Assembly (NCBI RefSeq): GCF_040362915.1
Contig: NZ_AP029612.1
Location: 2,911,001 to 2,975,000 of the forward strand
Direction of reading: 5' to 3'
Source: Sediminibacterium sp. KACHI17
GTDB lineage: Bacteria; Bacteroidota; Bacteroidia; Chitinophagales; Chitinophagaceae
Length of the DNA stretch: 64,000 bases
Below, piece by piece: positions 17,010 to 26,188 of this stretch (position 1 is the first letter of the stretch; each line of letters opens with the position of its first letter). Both the position numbers and the translations under genes were made by a program. The notes under the pieces were generated by a model. It was not told where the DNA came from and ran no database searches. It was given only the letters and a program-made list of their open reading frames with translations.

Positions 17010-18401
17010 TTATTCCGGGCAATCCAATTTGGTTAACACTTTTCTCTTGTTAAAAGGATGAATACTTAACATCAGGTATCCGCCACCACTTAGATTTTTG
17101 ATTTGCTTCACCCATTGAAGATTATGTAAGCCCAATACCAATGGACCGGCTTTAAATGCTGCACCTATGTGAAACTGATTTTGACTATTATATTGGATGG
17201 GTAGATAAAACCCCCAATTTAATGTCTCCCACCTTGGCGTAACAGTCAATAAATTGATTTCTCTTGATAAAAGTCTTCTGAAGCCGGATGTGCCATGAAG
17301 ATTGATACTTAAGTCTGTATTCAAGTACAGATTATTTCCAAAAGACCTGTCAACATTAATGTTCAATCTGGTTGGGTTGCCGATCTTAAAACGATTACTG
17401 ATATTTTCAGAGGTTGTAAAAATCGTTGCTAAAGAATCTCTCAAATCTCTTCCCGATTCAATATTGGTGAACTTTCTATCTACATCAATGTCTGTGATTG
17501 ACGGATCAATATTTCTGAATTGTCCGCCGTATTCACCTGATTTAAATTTATTGGCGCCCAAATCCATTAAAGCAACACCTATTTTCCATTGATAATTGAT
17601 GGCATTATTTTGCTGGTAGCTATTACTGTTTTCTCCGTATAATAAATATTCAGCGCCAATACTTAATCCCAATCCTGTTAAACTGTTCTTGATGAAGCTG
17701 CTGGAATTTGTTGAACCGGATGGCGATTCATCATAATTGGATGAGTATCCAAAGGCACTACCTCCGGTTATAAAATTGTATAAAGTATCAGTAGATGTTT
17801 TTGTTTCGAGATAACTCAGTTTATTGACCCTGGCAAAGGCTCCGGAAATACCTTTCATGATTTGAACCGTGATACCTCCCGTGAGTTTACTGTTATAGGT
17901 TTCATGTATGACATGCGAATAATTCAGATCTGCCTCTAACCAGCCAGTGTGTGTAGCAAAACCTTCCAAATAAGGAGTCATTCTGTTTTGTACAATAAAA
18001 TCATGGATACTGTATATCGAGTCACTGGCTGAGATCGGTTCAGTTCGGATGTGATTATAAGTCCTTGCTCTTAAATTAATGGCGAAAGCATGTTTATTAT
18101 TCGGCTTGTATAAAAAATTGAATAGGCTTAGATCGACATTGTTGTGCAGGAATCTGTTTTTGAAAGGGTGTGTAAGGAAAACAGAGTCATTTCGCATGAA
18201 CAATGAGTTCGTGCTCACCTTCGCTTGCACTGTAAAAAAAGTGAGGTCCCATTTATATGCAGCATTCACTGAAGCAGCTGGGTTATTTCTAATTCCCGTG
18301 CTCCCTGCATAAGCTGAACCGTATGTAGCAGTATAGTTTTGTCCGTTACTATGGATAGCAATAAAGACCAATAAGATAAGTATGGAATAGCAGTTCTTCA
18401 T
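17010..18401 (-). CDS. Outer-membrane protein, DUF5723-like
   Basis: This 463-residue protein has a signal peptide ending in SNGQ. An N-terminal conserved region follows (GSAYAGSTGIRNNPAASV), as in porin/PorV-like barrels where a Gly-rich start precedes Asn-Pro. The rest is amphipathic strands. It resembles the DUF5723 group of Bacteroidota, predicted outer-membrane beta-barrels of unknown role. It lies alone on the minus strand and faces the response regulator. Confidence 0.65.
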   Translation of the reverse strand: MKNCYSILILLVFIAIHSNGQNYTATYGSAYAGSTGIRNNPAASVNAAYKWDLTFFTVQAKVSTNSLFMRNDSVFLTHPFKNRFLHNNVDLSLFNFLYKPNNKHAFAINLRARTYNHIRTEPISASDSIYSIHDFIVQNRMTPYLEGFATHTGWLEADLNYSHVIHETYNSKLTGGITVQIMKGISGAFARVNKLSYLETKTSTDTLYNFITGGSAFGYSSNYDESPSGSTNSSSFIKNSLTGLGLSIGAEYLLYGENSNSYQQNNAINYQWKIGVALMDLGANKFKSGEYGGQFRNIDPSITDIDVDRKFTNIESGRDLRDSLATIFTTSENISNRFKIGNPTRLNINVDRSFGNNLYLNTDLSINLHGTSGFRRLLSREINLLTVTPRWETLNWGFYLPIQYNSQNQFHIGAAFKAGPLVLGLHNLQWVKQIKNLSGGGYLMLSIHPFNKRKVLTKLDCPE

Positions 18402-18488
18402 ACAGGGGTAGATACCTTTTGTGTAACTACTGTTGCTCTAAAAATATCTAAACTATGTTAAATCAGCTAGTTGATAGAGATATTGCCA

Positions 18489-18517
18489 ACAAAAAGTCCT
18501 CTGTAGAAACAGAGGAC
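18489..18517 (-). terminator. Minus-strand terminator
   Basis: The stem GTCCTCTG/CAGAGGAC has a six-base loop and, on the minus strand, is followed by TTTTTG. It lies upstream of the 17010 gene, so it must end a different minus-strand transcript, possibly the one proposed at 18518-18717. Confidence 0.75.
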
Positions 18518-18549
18518 GGTCTTCGATTGCTTGCCATATAAGAAAGAGG

Positions 18550-18612
18550 TCATTTGTCTGTTAATACCCCACTGATCGATTGCCGATAAAGATAAATATT
18601 TTTGTCACTCAT
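18550..18612 (-). other. Candidate micropeptide or small RNA locus
   Basis: The 18402-18776 spacer is very AT-rich. Between two minus-strand terminators (18718-18750 and 18489-18517) there is room for a transcript of about 100-200 nt. It contains a 20-codon ATG-to-TGA frame beginning MSDKNIYLYR. No ribosome-binding site or perfect promoter element is visible, so this is only a candidate. Confidence 0.2.
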
Positions 18613-18711
18613 TAATATATTTATTTAAATAATATTATAAAAAAGGTGACTTTTTACTTGATAATGACAAAAAATTAATCATTTAATAAACATTAAAAAT
18701 AATATAATATT

Positions 18712-18750
18712 ATAAAAATAATAGCCTGATTTAAAACATCAGGCTATTAT
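18712..18750 (-). terminator. Terminator of the aminotransferase gene
   Basis: A 13-bp stem (ATAATAGCCTGAT/ATCAGGCTATTAT) has a seven-base loop, with a T-run on the minus strand. It lies 27 bp beyond the aminotransferase stop. Confidence 0.85.
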
Positions 18751-18776
18751 ATTTATGAAATAGGTTGATAATCAGT

Positions 18777-19970
18777 CTATTGTCTGCCGGGATATTGTTT
18801 CAGCGCTCTTTCCAAACAATCCATGGCAGCATTGATATCTTGAAGATTCAATACATAAGCAAGTCTTACTTCCTTTTTCCCCAATCCCGGTGTACCATAA
18901 AATCCGGTAGCTGGTGCCAGCATTACTGTTTGCTTTTCATATTCGAATGATTCAAGCAGCCACTGACAGAAAATATCCGCATCATCTATGGGTAACTGTG
19001 CCATGGCATAAAAAGCACCACCTGGGTTCGGACAAAAGACACCTTCCATCGCATTGAGTCGCTTAACGATCAGGTCTCGTCTTGATTTATATTCCGCTTT
19101 TGTAGTATCAAAATAATCTGCCGGCAAGTCAATAGCAGCTTCTCCCGCGATCTGTGCAAAGCTTGGCGGACTGAGTCTTGCCTGCGCAAACTTCATAGCG
19201 GCATCCAGTACTTGTTGGTTACGGGTAATAAAAGCGCCGATTCTTCCTCCGCATGCGCTGTATCTTTTACTGATGGTATCCATGATGATCACATGATCAT
19301 CCACGCCTTTCAAATGTAAGGCGCTCACCTGATGACCTTCATAGCAAAACTCACGGTACGCTTCATCGGAGAACAGGTAAAGATTGTGACGCAGAATAAT
19401 ATCTTTCAGTTGCTCCATTTCTGCAGCGCTGTACAAATATCCTGTTGGATTATTGGGATTACAGATCACAATGGCTTTAGTGCGCGATGTGATCTTTTTC
19501 TCTATCTCTTCAATCGGAGGTAAAGCAAATCCATTTTCAATGTGAGAAGTTACGGGTACAACAGTAACTCCTGCAGCCACGGCAAAACCATTATAATTGG
19601 CATAAAAAGGTTCCGGAATGATCACTTCATCACCTGCATCCAGACAAGCCATAAAACCAAATAAAATGGCTTCACTACCACCGGTGGTAACAATGATCTG
19701 CTGGGCAGTAACATCAATACCTACAGATTGATAATACCCGACCAATTTCTTTCTGTAACTCTCGTTACCTGCACTATGACTGTATTCCAATACCTTGAAA
19801 TCACTATGGCGAACTGCATCCAGTACCATTTTGGGTGTTTCAATATCCGGTTGACCAATATTGAGATGGTATACTTTGGTTCCTTTCTTTTTGGCAGCTT
19901 CTGCATAGGGAACCAGCTTTCTGATGGGGGAAGCAGGCATGGCCTGTCCGCGTTGACTGATCTGTAACAT
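18777..19970 (-). CDS. PLP-dependent class I/II aminotransferase
   Basis: This 397-residue fold-type I enzyme is of the aspartate-aminotransferase superfamily and transfers amino groups between an amino acid and a 2-oxoacid. PLP-site residues are visible: Y/N in NPNNPTG (171-177), D202 in SDEAY, the Schiff-base K235 in DTISKRYSACGG, and a C-terminal Arg in KEVRLAYV that would bind the substrate carboxylate. Length and motifs fit the cytosolic pyridoxal aminotransferases near AspC/PatA; the exact substrate is unclear. The start codon lies only a few bases after a perfect -7 element, so the mRNA is probably leaderless. Confidence 0.92.
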   Translation of the reverse strand: MLQISQRGQAMPASPIRKLVPYAEAAKKKGTKVYHLNIGQPDIETPKMVLDAVRHSDFKVLEYSHSAGNESYRKKLVGYYQSVGIDVTAQQIIVTTGGSEAILFGFMACLDAGDEVIIPEPFYANYNGFAVAAGVTVVPVTSHIENGFALPPIEEIEKKITSRTKAIVICNPNNPTGYLYSAAEMEQLKDIILRHNLYLFSDEAYREFCYEGHQVSALHLKGVDDHVIIMDTISKRYSACGGRIGAFITRNQQVLDAAMKFAQARLSPPSFAQIAGEAAIDLPADYFDTTKAEYKSRRDLIVKRLNAMEGVFCPNPGGAFYAMAQLPIDDADIFCQWLLESFEYEKQTVMLAPATGFYGTPGLGKKEVRLAYVLNLQDINAAMDCLERALKQYPGRQ

Positions 19971-19974
19971 GCCG

Positions 19975-19982
19975 CAAAGATA
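19975..19982 (-). promoter_or_regulatory. -7 promoter element of the aminotransferase
   Basis: TATCTTTG on the minus strand, ending four bases before the start codon, matches the Bacteroidota consensus TAnnTTTG. Confidence 0.6.
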
Positions 19983-20056
19983 GGGCTACAGGAGTGTACA
20001 AAAGAAAAGCGATCCTTCATCAGGACCGCTCATCTTAAAATAGGTTCAAACGAATA

Positions 20057-20449
20057 TTATTTGCTGGCTTTGCCGGATGTTTTGGCAGCCACTACTTCTC
20101 CTTCGATTGTAAGAATGACCGGATCATTGATACCTGCAAACTTGATCGTAACACGTTTGCTAAAAGTACCCAATGCCGCTGCGTTATAGGTTACTTTGAT
20201 CGTGCTGTTCTTACCTTTTAAAACCGGTTCTTTACTGTATTCTGGAGTAGTGCAGCCACATTCTGCAGTTGCAAACTCAATCACTGCCGGTTTTGAACCG
20301 TTATTGGTAAAAGTGAAAACATGAGTTACAGGCTTGTTCTGCTCAATTTTTCCAAACTTAAAAGCACCTTCAGAAAATTTCACATCCTGAGCCATGACTC
20401 CAACACTAGCGATCAAACCGAGTACGGTTAAAAACAAAAACTTCTTCAT
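20057..20449 (-). CDS. DUF1573 periplasmic protein
   Basis: This 130-residue protein has a signal peptide (ending VMAQ). It has one DUF1573 Ig-like domain with the typical features FKFGKIEQNKPVTHVFTFTN and a CGCT motif in ECGCTTPEYS. Such proteins are common in Bacteroidota and are thought to be periplasmic or surface-attached; the function is unknown. It is preceded by a well-formed promoter and stands alone on the minus strand. Confidence 0.9.
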   Translation of the reverse strand: MKKFLFLTVLGLIASVGVMAQDVKFSEGAFKFGKIEQNKPVTHVFTFTNNGSKPAVIEFATAECGCTTPEYSKEPVLKGKNSTIKVTYNAAALGTFSKRVTIKFAGINDPVILTIEGEVVAAKTSGKASK

Positions 20450-20476
20450 ATCAATAGGTATTTATTATGCTTTTCT

Positions 20477-20505
20477 CAAAGTTACAACAGAAATAATAGC
20501 AGCAA
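20477..20505 (-). promoter_or_regulatory. Promoter of the DUF1573 gene
   Basis: On the minus strand TAACTTTG (20477-20484) lies 18 bp after a TTG (20503-20505), fitting the Bacteroidota -33/-7 pattern. The leader would be about 25 nt. Confidence 0.6.
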
Positions 20506-20649
20506 GTCTACCATTTGTCAATTTTTTTGGTTCTATGGTAACTTAAACGGCTTCGCAGGATAAATATCGCTAATATCATGCCGTTTTTTGCGGGTAGGTA
20601 CATTTTTTACGGAAAACTAATTTCCGTTAGCCTATTCCGTTGGTAATGT

Positions 20650-20657
20650 TATTTTTG
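20650..20657 (+). promoter_or_regulatory. -7 promoter element of the second E1 gene
   Basis: TATTTTTG, four bases before the ATG at 20662, is a perfect TAnnTTTG. The spacing implies transcription starting at or next to the start codon. Confidence 0.55.
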
Positions 20658-20661
20658 CCGC

Positions 20662-23052
20662 ATGGAATCAAGTTCATCTTTGGGATACAAAAACGATATG
20701 TTGTCTTTTGACGGTTTTCGCAATGCTGTGATCGAAGATTATCGTATTGCCATGATCAGTCGGGAAGTGAGTTTATTGGGTAGAAGAGAAGTGCTGACCG
20801 GGAAGGCCAAATTCGGAATTTTTGGTGATGGTAAAGAAGTAGCTCAGATCGCTATGGCGAAATTTTTTCAGCCGGGTGATTTTAGAAGTGGCTACTATCG
20901 TGATCAGACATTCATGTTCGCAACCGGCTTGGCAAGTGTAGAACAATATTTTGCCCAGTTGTATGCAGATCCGGATGTGAAGAATGAACCTTTCAGCGGC
21001 GGTCGTCAAATGAACGCGCATTTTTCAACTCGTTTTGTGGATGACAATGGTAACTGGCTTGATCTTGCCAACAGAAAAAATGTTTCCTCTGATATAGCAC
21101 CTACTGCAGGACAAATGCCACGTGGATTAGGTCTTGCATTTGCTTCACGTTGTTTTCGTTCGACCAGAAATCCGGAAGCATTTGAGCAATTAAGTCATAA
21201 CGGTAATGAGATTTGTTTTACCACCATCGGTGATGCAAGTACAAGTGAAGGACATTTCTGGGAAACCATTAATGCAGCCGGTGTTTTACAAGTGCCCCTT
21301 GCGGTATTTGTTTGGGATGATGGTTATGGTATTTCTGTTCCAAAAAATTTCCAGACTACAAAGGGATCTATCTCTTCTGCATTAAAAGGATTTCAGAAAC
21401 AAGCAGATACCAACGGTATTCATATTTATAAAGTGAAAGCATGGGATTATGCAGGTATGTGTGAAGTGTTTGAAGAGGCCTTGCAAAAAGTGCGTGAAAC
21501 ACATGAGCCCGCTTTGTTCCATGTAGAAGAAGTAACACAGCCACAAGGTCATTCTACCAGTGGTAGTCATGAGCGTTATAAGAGCGCCGAAAGATTGGAG
21601 TGGGAGAAAGAATGGGACTGCATCAAAAAGATGAAAGAGTGGATGATAGAAAACGGACTGGCATCTGTTGAGGAGTTGGCAGAAGTTGAAGCTGCAGCAA
21701 AAGAAACCGTAAAAGAAGCCCGCAATCGTGCATGGGAAAAATATGTTGCACCAATCAAACAACAAGCAGAAAAAGCAGCAACACTGATTCGTCAGGTAAT
21801 GGTGAATGATATTGATAAATACAATGCCATTCAACAAATGGCCAATGAACTGGCGGCCAACAAAGAACCTTTAAGAAGAGATATTCTAAGAGCAATTGCG
21901 ATTGTTACTGAAACCGCTCCATTTTCACCTTCTGCAGAAGAACTGAAATCATTGAGAGCTGAGTTGCTGGAAGAAAACACTTCGCTGTACAACAGTCATC
22001 TCTACAATGAAGGAACAAAAAGTGCACTTAATGTACCGGAAGTAAAACCTTTGATCGCTTTTGATGCACCCACAGTAAATGGGTATGAAGTATTGAATAA
22101 ATATTTCGATATGCTCTTTGCTTCCAATCCGAAAGTGTATGCTTTTGGAGAAGATGTTGGACATATCGGTGACGTGAATCAAGGTTTTGCAGGGTTACAG
22201 GATAAGCATGGAAAAGACAGAATATTAGATACCGGTATTCGTGAATTGACCATTGTTGGACAGGCCATCGGTATGGCGTTACGTGGGTTAAGACCGATCG
22301 CTGAAATTCAATACCTCGATTATCTGTTGTATGGCTTACAGCCTTTGAGTGATGATGTATCTACTACTCATTTCAGAACCAAAGGACAGCAAAGTTGCCC
22401 CGTGATCATTCGTACACGCGGACATCGACTTGAAGGTATCTGGCATAGCGGTTCTCCGATGGGTGTTGTGATCAACGCACTTCGTGGTATGTATGTCTGT
22501 GTGCCAAGAAATATGGTGCAGGCGGTAGGGATGTACAATACCATGTTGCAATCGAATGATCCGGCTATCATAGTAGAGTGTTTGAATGGCTACCGATTAA
22601 AAGAAAAATTACCGGATAACTTATTGGAGTATACGGTTCCATTAGGTGTACCGGAGATCATACGTGAAGGTGCTGATGTGACCATTGTTTCCTACGGCTC
22701 TACCTTACGTATCATTCAGGATGCAGCGGATAGACTTGCGGCAGAAGGAATTGATTGTGAGATCGTGGACGTACAAACTTTATTGCCATTTGATTTGAAT
22801 CACGTGATATTGCAATCACTGAAAAAAACAAGCCGTATCATCTTCATTGATGAAGATGTTCCGGGAGGTGCAGCTGCTTATATGTTCAATAAAGTGATGG
22901 AAGAACAAGGCGGATACAAATGGCTGGATGCAAGTCCAAGAACATTAACTGCAAAAGCACATCGTCCGGGTTATGGAAGTGATGGTGATTATTTCGCTAA
23001 GCCAAATGCAGAAGATGTAATAGATGCGGTAAGAGCATTGATGGCGGAGTGA
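20662..23052 (+). CDS. 2-oxoacid dehydrogenase E1, fused alpha and beta subunits (second copy)
   Basis: This 796-residue ThDP-dependent E1 has its alpha half first, with the ThDP motif GDASTSEGHFWE from G190 and ending at DDGYGIS. A charged helical linker (about 340-430) follows, then the beta half with AFGEDVG, GIRELTIVG and a C-terminal transketolase domain. It is longer than the E1 at 812, with about 100 extra residues mainly in the linker. The third motif residue is Ala rather than Gly (GDA). It should feed acyl groups to a lipoyl E2 elsewhere in the genome. Substrate choice between branched-chain oxoacids and pyruvate or 2-oxobutyrate cannot be settled from motifs. Confidence 0.9.
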   Translation: MESSSSLGYKNDMLSFDGFRNAVIEDYRIAMISREVSLLGRREVLTGKAKFGIFGDGKEVAQIAMAKFFQPGDFRSGYYRDQTFMFATGLASVEQYFAQLYADPDVKNEPFSGGRQMNAHFSTRFVDDNGNWLDLANRKNVSSDIAPTAGQMPRGLGLAFASRCFRSTRNPEAFEQLSHNGNEICFTTIGDASTSEGHFWETINAAGVLQVPLAVFVWDDGYGISVPKNFQTTKGSISSALKGFQKQADTNGIHIYKVKAWDYAGMCEVFEEALQKVRETHEPALFHVEEVTQPQGHSTSGSHERYKSAERLEWEKEWDCIKKMKEWMIENGLASVEELAEVEAAAKETVKEARNRAWEKYVAPIKQQAEKAATLIRQVMVNDIDKYNAIQQMANELAANKEPLRRDILRAIAIVTETAPFSPSAEELKSLRAELLEENTSLYNSHLYNEGTKSALNVPEVKPLIAFDAPTVNGYEVLNKYFDMLFASNPKVYAFGEDVGHIGDVNQGFAGLQDKHGKDRILDTGIRELTIVGQAIGMALRGLRPIAEIQYLDYLLYGLQPLSDDVSTTHFRTKGQQSCPVIIRTRGHRLEGIWHSGSPMGVVINALRGMYVCVPRNMVQAVGMYNTMLQSNDPAIIVECLNGYRLKEKLPDNLLEYTVPLGVPEIIREGADVTIVSYGSTLRIIQDAADRLAAEGIDCEIVDVQTLLPFDLNHVILQSLKKTSRIIFIDEDVPGGAAAYMFNKVMEEQGGYKWLDASPRTLTAKAHRPGYGSDGDYFAKPNAEDVIDAVRALMAE

Positions 23053-23096
23053 TGGAGCTACAGGCATCAAGGTATAAACTTCAAGGAATTATTTAT

Positions 23097-23143
23097 TAGC
23101 CACAGATTCACAGATGTTCAGTAATCTTTGAATCTGTAGCTAA
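23097..23143. repeat. Imperfect inverted repeat, CACAGATTCACAGAT family
   Basis: TTAGCCACAGATTCACAGAT is followed seven bases later by its imperfect complement. The left arm is shared (18 bases) with the repeat at 54283. It sits between convergent genes and may also act as a terminator. Confidence 0.75.
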
Positions 23144-23144
23144 T

Positions 23145-23561
23145 TTATTCATAAAACAATTCTTTCAGATCAGGAGTTGGAAGCCAGCAGGAATCTTGTT
23201 TGCCAAACCATTTGTATCTGTTCCTGGCAACCAAGTCATAAAAGAAATTCCGGATGAAAGGAGGGATGATGATAAAGCAGTAAAGCAAAAACCATAACCC
23301 ACTCATCTCTTTTGCCACTTTCAATGCAGCAGTAGATTTGGTATAGATCTGGCCGTCTTTTAATAAAATGAAAGTATTGAAATCAGTACCTGATAAATGA
23401 AACTGCTTTAAGACTTCTTGTCCGAATGAACCTTGTAAAGAAGCAAAACGAAATTTTCTTTTCGGATCATATTTGATCACTTTCTGAACACTTGCATTAC
23501 ACAAATTGCACACGCCATCGAAAAGAATAACAGCGTGGGAAGTATTTGTAATAGTGTTCAT
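23145..23561 (-). CDS. DCC-family thiol-disulfide oxidoreductase-like protein
   Basis: This 138-residue protein belongs to the DCC/DUF393 family, named for the DxxCxxC motif seen here as FDGVCNLCN with C18 and C21. Downstream are the family features FRFASLQ and the hydrophobic WFLLYCFIIIPPFIRNFFYDLVARNRY stretch (part quoted), which is probably membrane-associated. A redox role is inferred from the CxxC; substrates are unknown. Confidence 0.87.
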   Translation of the reverse strand: MNTITNTSHAVILFDGVCNLCNASVQKVIKYDPKRKFRFASLQGSFGQEVLKQFHLSGTDFNTFILLKDGQIYTKSTAALKVAKEMSGLWFLLYCFIIIPPFIRNFFYDLVARNRYKWFGKQDSCWLPTPDLKELFYE

Positions 23562-23588
23562 AGTGTAAAGGTAATAGCATTCGGGCAG

Positions 23589-23692
23589 GCTTCAAGCTTT
23601 AAGCCGCAAGCCACAAGTTTTTTAACAAAGCAGCCATTCCCTGTGTGGAAATGGCTGCTGCAGATATCAATCTTTTATTTTTAGCTTGAAGC
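23589..23692. repeat. Spacer repeat with GCTTCAAGCT/AGCTTGAAGC arms
   Basis: Ten-base inverted arms at 23589-23598 and 23683-23692 enclose a terminator hairpin. AAGCCGCAAGCCACAAG beside the left arm is typical of dispersed palindromic spacer repeats in this group. Confidence 0.5.
23629..23660 (-). terminator. Probable terminator of the yebC gene
   Basis: The stem GCAGCCATTcC/GgAAATGGCTGC has one bulge and leads on the minus strand into TTTGTT. The T-run is weak. Confidence 0.45.
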
Positions 23693-23715
23693 TTATTGTT
23701 TGAAACTAGTAGCTT

Positions 23716-24438
23716 CTAACCCATATTGTGAAACACCTTATTCACATCCTCATCCTGTTCCAGTCTTTCGATCAGTTTGCTGACATCTTCTGCTTGTTCA
23801 TCAGTTACAGGAACGGTAGTCGTTGGGATCCATTCAAGTTCTGCACTGATAGGATTGAGGCCTTTATCTTCCAACGCTTTTTGCAGACTTCCGAAATCTA
23901 CGAATGCACAACGTAAAACAATGATCGGATTTCCGTTATCATCATTGCTTTCTCCTAATTCTTCCAAACCGAAATCAATTAATTCCAACTCAAGATCATC
24001 AATATTCAATCCTTCAGGCTTCAGTTTGAATACACCCATTTTTTTGAATTGGAAACTAACGCTGCCACTATTTCCCAGTGCTCCATTTCCTTTATTGAAA
24101 TGACTTTTTACATTGGCTACGGTTCTTACATGGTTATCTGTGGCGGTTTCTACCAACAGTGCAACTCCATGTGGAGCATATCCTTCATACAAGATCTCTT
24201 CATAGTTTGAAGTATCTTTCCCTTGTGCTCTTTTGATCGCCGCTTCCACACGATCTTTTGGCATACCCACACTTCTGGCATTCTGAAAACAACGACGTAG
24301 TGCCGGATTGGTGGCAGGATCTGGTCCGCCGGCTTTTACTGCTATCACAATCTCTTTACCGATACGGGTAAACTGCTTGGCCATTCTGTCCCAACGGGCA
24401 AACATGGTTGCTTTACGTACTTCAAAAATCCTTCCCAT
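23716..24438 (-). CDS. yebC: YebC/PmpR-family protein
   Basis: This is a 240-residue member of the YebC/PmpR/TACO1 family, described as a DNA-binding regulator and, more recently, as a factor relieving ribosome stalling. It keeps family signatures: a basic N-terminus ending in [42 protein letters not shown] and [10 protein letters not shown]. The open frame extends 21 codons upstream, but that extension would overlap the permease terminator and the promoter, so I chose ATG 24438. The N-terminus reads [20 protein letters not shown], a variant of the usual AGHSKW start that is common in Bacteroidota. Confidence 0.93.
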   Translation of the reverse strand: MGRIFEVRKATMFARWDRMAKQFTRIGKEIVIAVKAGGPDPATNPALRRCFQNARSVGMPKDRVEAAIKRAQGKDTSNYEEILYEGYAPHGVALLVETATDNHVRTVANVKSHFNKGNGALGNSGSVSFQFKKMGVFKLKPEGLNIDDLELELIDFGLEELGESNDDNGNPIIVLRCAFVDFGSLQKALEDKGLNPISAELEWIPTTTVPVTDEQAEDVSKLIERLEQDEDVNKVFHNMG

Positions 24439-24464
24439 AATGATCTGTTTAGGTGAACGGGTTG

Positions 24465-24472
24465 CAAAAATA
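24465..24472 (-). promoter_or_regulatory. -7 promoter element of yebC
   Basis: TATTTTTG on the minus strand lies 26 bp before the ATG and just after the permease terminator. Confidence 0.5.
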
Positions 24473-24485
24473 AGTGTATTGCACA

Positions 24486-24516
24486 TAAAAAAGCCCGCCA
24501 CTCGGGCAGGCTTTTT
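24486..24516 (-). terminator. Terminator of the APC permease gene
   Basis: A strong stem, AAAAAGCC(CGCC)/GGGC-A-GGCTTTTT, gives a T-run on the minus strand. It separates the permease from yebC. Confidence 0.85.
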
Positions 24517-24536
24517 CAGCAGTTAGTTAGATTGTT

Positions 24537-26036
24537 TTATTGTCCATTACGGAGTTTGCTATGATGTCTGCTGTACACAAAGTATACAACCAGACCCAAT
24601 GCCATCCATCCGAAAGCTACTTTCAGGGTTTGTGCATCGAGGGCAAAGATCATCGCAGTACAAACAATCACACCCAAAATCGGCACCAATGGAACCAATG
24701 GGGTTTTGAATGGTCTTTCAATCTCTGGTGATTTCACGCGTAGGATCCATACACCTGCACTTACCAGTACAAAGGCGAATAAAGTACCAAAGCTGGTCAA
24801 ATCACCCGCAACGTGGCCTGGTACAAAAGCTGCAAACAGTCCTACGAACACAAATAATATCCAGTTGGCTTTATAAGGCGTTTTGAATTTAGGGTGAAGT
24901 ACACCAAATGCTTTGGGGATCAATCCGTCATTACTCATGGTATAGAAAATACGGCTTTGTCCCATCAACATTACCAGGATCACAGAAGAGAAACCGGCAA
25001 GGATCGCAACGGTTACCGCTGTAGATAACCACTGGTATTTCACCATATAGGTAGAGATCGCATAAGCAACAGAAGCTTCACGTCCTTTTTCTGGATCAAC
25101 GAACTCCTGCCAGTTAGCCACACCTGTTAATACGTGTCCGAAGAGGATATACAGGATCGTACAAACGACCAATGAGCCTAAGATACCGATCGGCATATCA
25201 CGTTTTGGATTTTTGGCTTCTTGTGCTGCAGTACTAACTGCATCAAAGCCAATAAAGGCAAAGAATACAATAGCTGCACCGCCGAGAACACCACCCCATC
25301 CATGTTTGAATACACCTGTATAGTCAGCGATCACTTTTCCGGCACTGTCTGTAACAGCTGCTGTGCCTTCGGGGATCATATATGGTGTATGATTTTCAGG
25401 ACGGATATATTGCCAGCCCAACACAATAAAGAGAATTACGATCGCTACTTTAATGAATACGATCACCGCATTCACCATTGCAGACTCCTGTGTTCCTTTA
25501 ATCAATAATAAAGTCAATAATAAGAGGATGATCAATGCAGGAGCATTGATGATTCCTTTATGTAATACCCCAGCAGAGTCTGTAAAACTCTCGAAGGGGC
25601 TATGCGACCATTCATAAGGAATACCTCCATCAAAAAGCTTATTTAAATATTCACTCCATGCAATAGATACCGTTGCAGCACCCAATGCATATTCCATGAT
25701 CAATGCCCAACCAATGATCCAAGCAACCAGTTCACCCATGGTTACATAACTGTAAGCATAAGCACTACCCGCAATAGGAATCATAGCCGCAAACTCTGCA
25801 TAACACAGACCTGCAAAAGCACAACCGATCGCAGCAATAATAAATGAAATGGTAACAGCCGGACCTGCAGCCTGTCCGGCAGCAGCAGCAGTTCTCACGA
25901 AAAGTCCGGCACCAATAATGGCACCAATACCCAAGGCAATTAGATTGCCGGCTCCGAGGGTACGTTTTAATCCTTTGTCGCCCTCATCGGCCTGGGCCAG
26001 TAATTGACCCAATGGTTTCTTTACAAATAAACTCAT
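24537..26036 (-). CDS. APC-superfamily amino acid permease
   Basis: This 499-residue protein has about 12 or 13 membrane helices and the APC helix-1 motif GIGAIIGAGLFV (about residues 36-47). GFDAVSTAAQEAKNPKRDMP follows helix 6. It matches the cationic amino-acid transporter/YhdG-like branch, importing amino acids by proton symport or exchange. A soluble loop at about 215-245 is predicted outside. It stands divergently to the DAACS carrier gene at 26189, so the 152-bp spacer holds both promoters. Confidence 0.9.
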   Translation of the reverse strand: MSLFVKKPLGQLLAQADEGDKGLKRTLGAGNLIALGIGAIIGAGLFVRTAAAAGQAAGPAVTISFIIAAIGCAFAGLCYAEFAAMIPIAGSAYAYSYVTMGELVAWIIGWALIMEYALGAATVSIAWSEYLNKLFDGGIPYEWSHSPFESFTDSAGVLHKGIINAPALIILLLLTLLLIKGTQESAMVNAVIVFIKVAIVILFIVLGWQYIRPENHTPYMIPEGTAAVTDSAGKVIADYTGVFKHGWGGVLGGAAIVFFAFIGFDAVSTAAQEAKNPKRDMPIGILGSLVVCTILYILFGHVLTGVANWQEFVDPEKGREASVAYAISTYMVKYQWLSTAVTVAILAGFSSVILVMLMGQSRIFYTMSNDGLIPKAFGVLHPKFKTPYKANWILFVFVGLFAAFVPGHVAGDLTSFGTLFAFVLVSAGVWILRVKSPEIERPFKTPLVPLVPILGVIVCTAMIFALDAQTLKVAFGWMALGLVVYFVYSRHHSKLRNGQ

Positions 26037-26188
26037 AGTACAGTTTGGTTAAGTTTCTGAATTAGAAAGATTTGGCAAAATAGGGATTTCTGGCTTTCAT
26101 CCCCTAAAACTTTTATGAACCAGTCATTTCACCGTTCACAAAGGCCATTTCACCAGAAGTATTATATTGCGTCACTAACAAAGCCCCA

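Noticed and set aside
24439..24501. Longer YebC with a hydrophobic extension
   Set aside because: The extension overlaps the permease terminator and the yebC -7 element, and the family start is at 24438.
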